Shown here: positions 5,719 to 6,367 of the stretch, one piece after another | Position numbering within the stretch: the first letter of the stretch is position 1 | Layout: every line of letters begins with the position of its first letter | Assembly: GCA_002401045.1 (NCBI GenBank) | Contig: NVSA01000097.1 | Coordinates: 1 to 6,367 of the forward strand | Origin: Paracoccaceae bacterium | GTDB lineage: Bacteria > Pseudomonadota > Alphaproteobacteria > Rhodobacterales > Rhodobacteraceae | Length of the DNA stretch: 6,367 bases | Direction: 5' to 3' | Notes under the pieces: model-generated | What the model was told of the DNA's origin: nothing | The model's input: the letters and a program-made list of their open reading frames with translations, nothing else | The model's database searches: none | Position numbers and translations under genes: made by a program

Positions 5719-6367
5719 ATGGAACAAAACACACCAAAAATGACACTCCGCACGGCCTACGGTCGGCTATGGCACGGATGGGTCAAGCAACATTGGGCAA
5801 TGCTGTCCGTTTCTGTCGCCTTGATGGTCGTCATTGCAGGGGCAACCGCTGGCTATGCAAAATTCATGGAATATGCGATTGGCGGATTAGAATCCCGCGA
5901 TGACAGTATCATTTACTTGGCCCCTTTGGGCATTATCGCGCTGACACTGACGCGCGGCGTTTGCCAATATATCAATGCCTTGGTGCAAAATAAAATGCTC
6001 AGCCGTGTGCAGGCCGATTTGCAACATGAGATGTATAACACTTTGGTCGATATGGATTTGGCACATCTGTTAGCCGAAGCACCTGCGGCGATTGCGGCGC
6101 GGTTTTCAGCGGACATTGATCTGGTTCGCAGTGCCACCGCCGCCGTTTTTGGCTCGGTCAAAGAAATTTTGACGCTGGTTGCAACCGTGGTTGTAATGCT
6201 GTCGATTGACTGGACAATGACGCTGGCTTTGGTGTGTATTTTCGCGCTGGTTTTTGTGCCTGTGGGCATCGCTGGCGGGCGCATTCGCAAAACATCCAAA
6301 GAAATTCAAGAAGAGATTAGTCAGATGACCAGTTCGGTCAACGAGGGGCTGTCGGGCATTCGCATGG
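5719..6367 (+). CDS. ABC exporter, MsbA-like transmembrane domain (3' end outside window)
   Basis: The first 216 codons of an ABC transporter half, probably a fused permease/ATPase working as a homodimer in the inner membrane. The seen part is the six-helix ABC_membrane domain. Helix 1 is around residues 28-48 (LSVSVALMVVIAGATAGYA), helix 2 about 64-88, the cytoplasmic extension follows with VQADLQHEMYNTLVDMDL (97-114), then the RFSADIDLVRSA segment (129-139), and helices 3-4 at about 145-163 and 166-187. The order matches MsbA and other lipid or drug exporters; the Walker motifs lie beyond the window. The start is uncertain: ATG 5719 has GAAGGA (5701-5706) 12 bases away, TTG 5713 has it at a better 6 bases, and ATG 5740 is a third choice. 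In-frame stops at 5674-5682 exclude anything earlier. The cargo is unknown. The 69-base gap after allA leaves open whether it belongs to the operon; I consider it probably separate. Confidence 0.88.
   Translation, partial: MEQNTPKMTLRTAYGRLWHGWVKQHWAMLSVSVALMVVIAGATAGYAKFMEYAIGGLESRDDSIIYLAPLGIIALTLTRGVCQYINALVQNKMLSRVQADLQHEMYNTLVDMDLAHLLAEAPAAIAARFSADIDLVRSATAAVFGSVKEILTLVATVVVMLSIDWTMTLALVCIFALVFVPVGIAGGRIRKTSKEIQEEISQMTSSVNEGLSGIRM

Noticed and set aside
5706..5903. 65-residue + strand frame beginning at ATG 5706
   Set aside because: It has the better-spaced ATG near the exporter start, but the translation is unlike any exporter. The neighbouring frame from 5719 gives a proper ABC membrane domain.
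5913..6299. 128-residue minus-strand open frame at the end of the window
   Set aside because: Antisense to the ABC exporter, whose + strand frame has clear membrane helices and family motifs. The Ser/Thr/Ala-rich translation is what the complement of that frame gives.

Overview
The window reads almost entirely on the + strand. It suggests an alphaproteobacterium of roughly middle GC content, most likely from the marine Rhodobacterales (roseobacter) group. This rests on recalled family resemblance, such as the GSGAVKITGAHDFND and FWVARMMMM stretches in ValS and the style of the ureide genes. No alignment was run, so the taxonomy is an inference.

Layout: (a) 1-2239 is the 3' two thirds of valS, encoding valyl-tRNA synthetase. 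Its last ~75 codons are out of frame with the rest because one base appears to be missing near 2012-2014. (b) 2240-2370 is a short intergenic region. It holds a strong intrinsic terminator for valS and probably the promoter of the next unit. (c) 2371-5649 is a tightly packed four-gene operon: a HisC-like PLP aminotransferase, a PuuE-type allantoinase, (S)-ureidoglycine aminohydrolase (AllE/YlbA type) and ureidoglycolate lyase (AllA). All three junctions in the operon are 4-base ATGA start/stop overlaps. (d) 5650-5718 is a short gap with a 7-bp inverted repeat and no clear terminator. (e) 5719-6367 is the start of an MsbA-like ABC exporter that runs off the end of the window.

How the operon works: allantoin, from purine or urate breakdown or from uptake, is opened to allantoate by PuuE. 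Allantoate must then become (S)-ureidoglycine by allantoate amidohydrolase (AllC), which is not encoded here. AllE removes ammonia from ureidoglycine to give (S)-ureidoglycolate, and AllA splits that into glyoxylate and urea. The aminotransferase is the one member without an obvious textbook step. Its position as first gene suggests it handles a pathway product, for example glyoxylate to glycine, or ureidoglycine itself. This is a guess from context.

The window is largely recognisable metabolism and housekeeping. The points most worth checking are the aminotransferase's place in a ureide operon, the valS frameshift, and an AT-rich variable insert inside valS.
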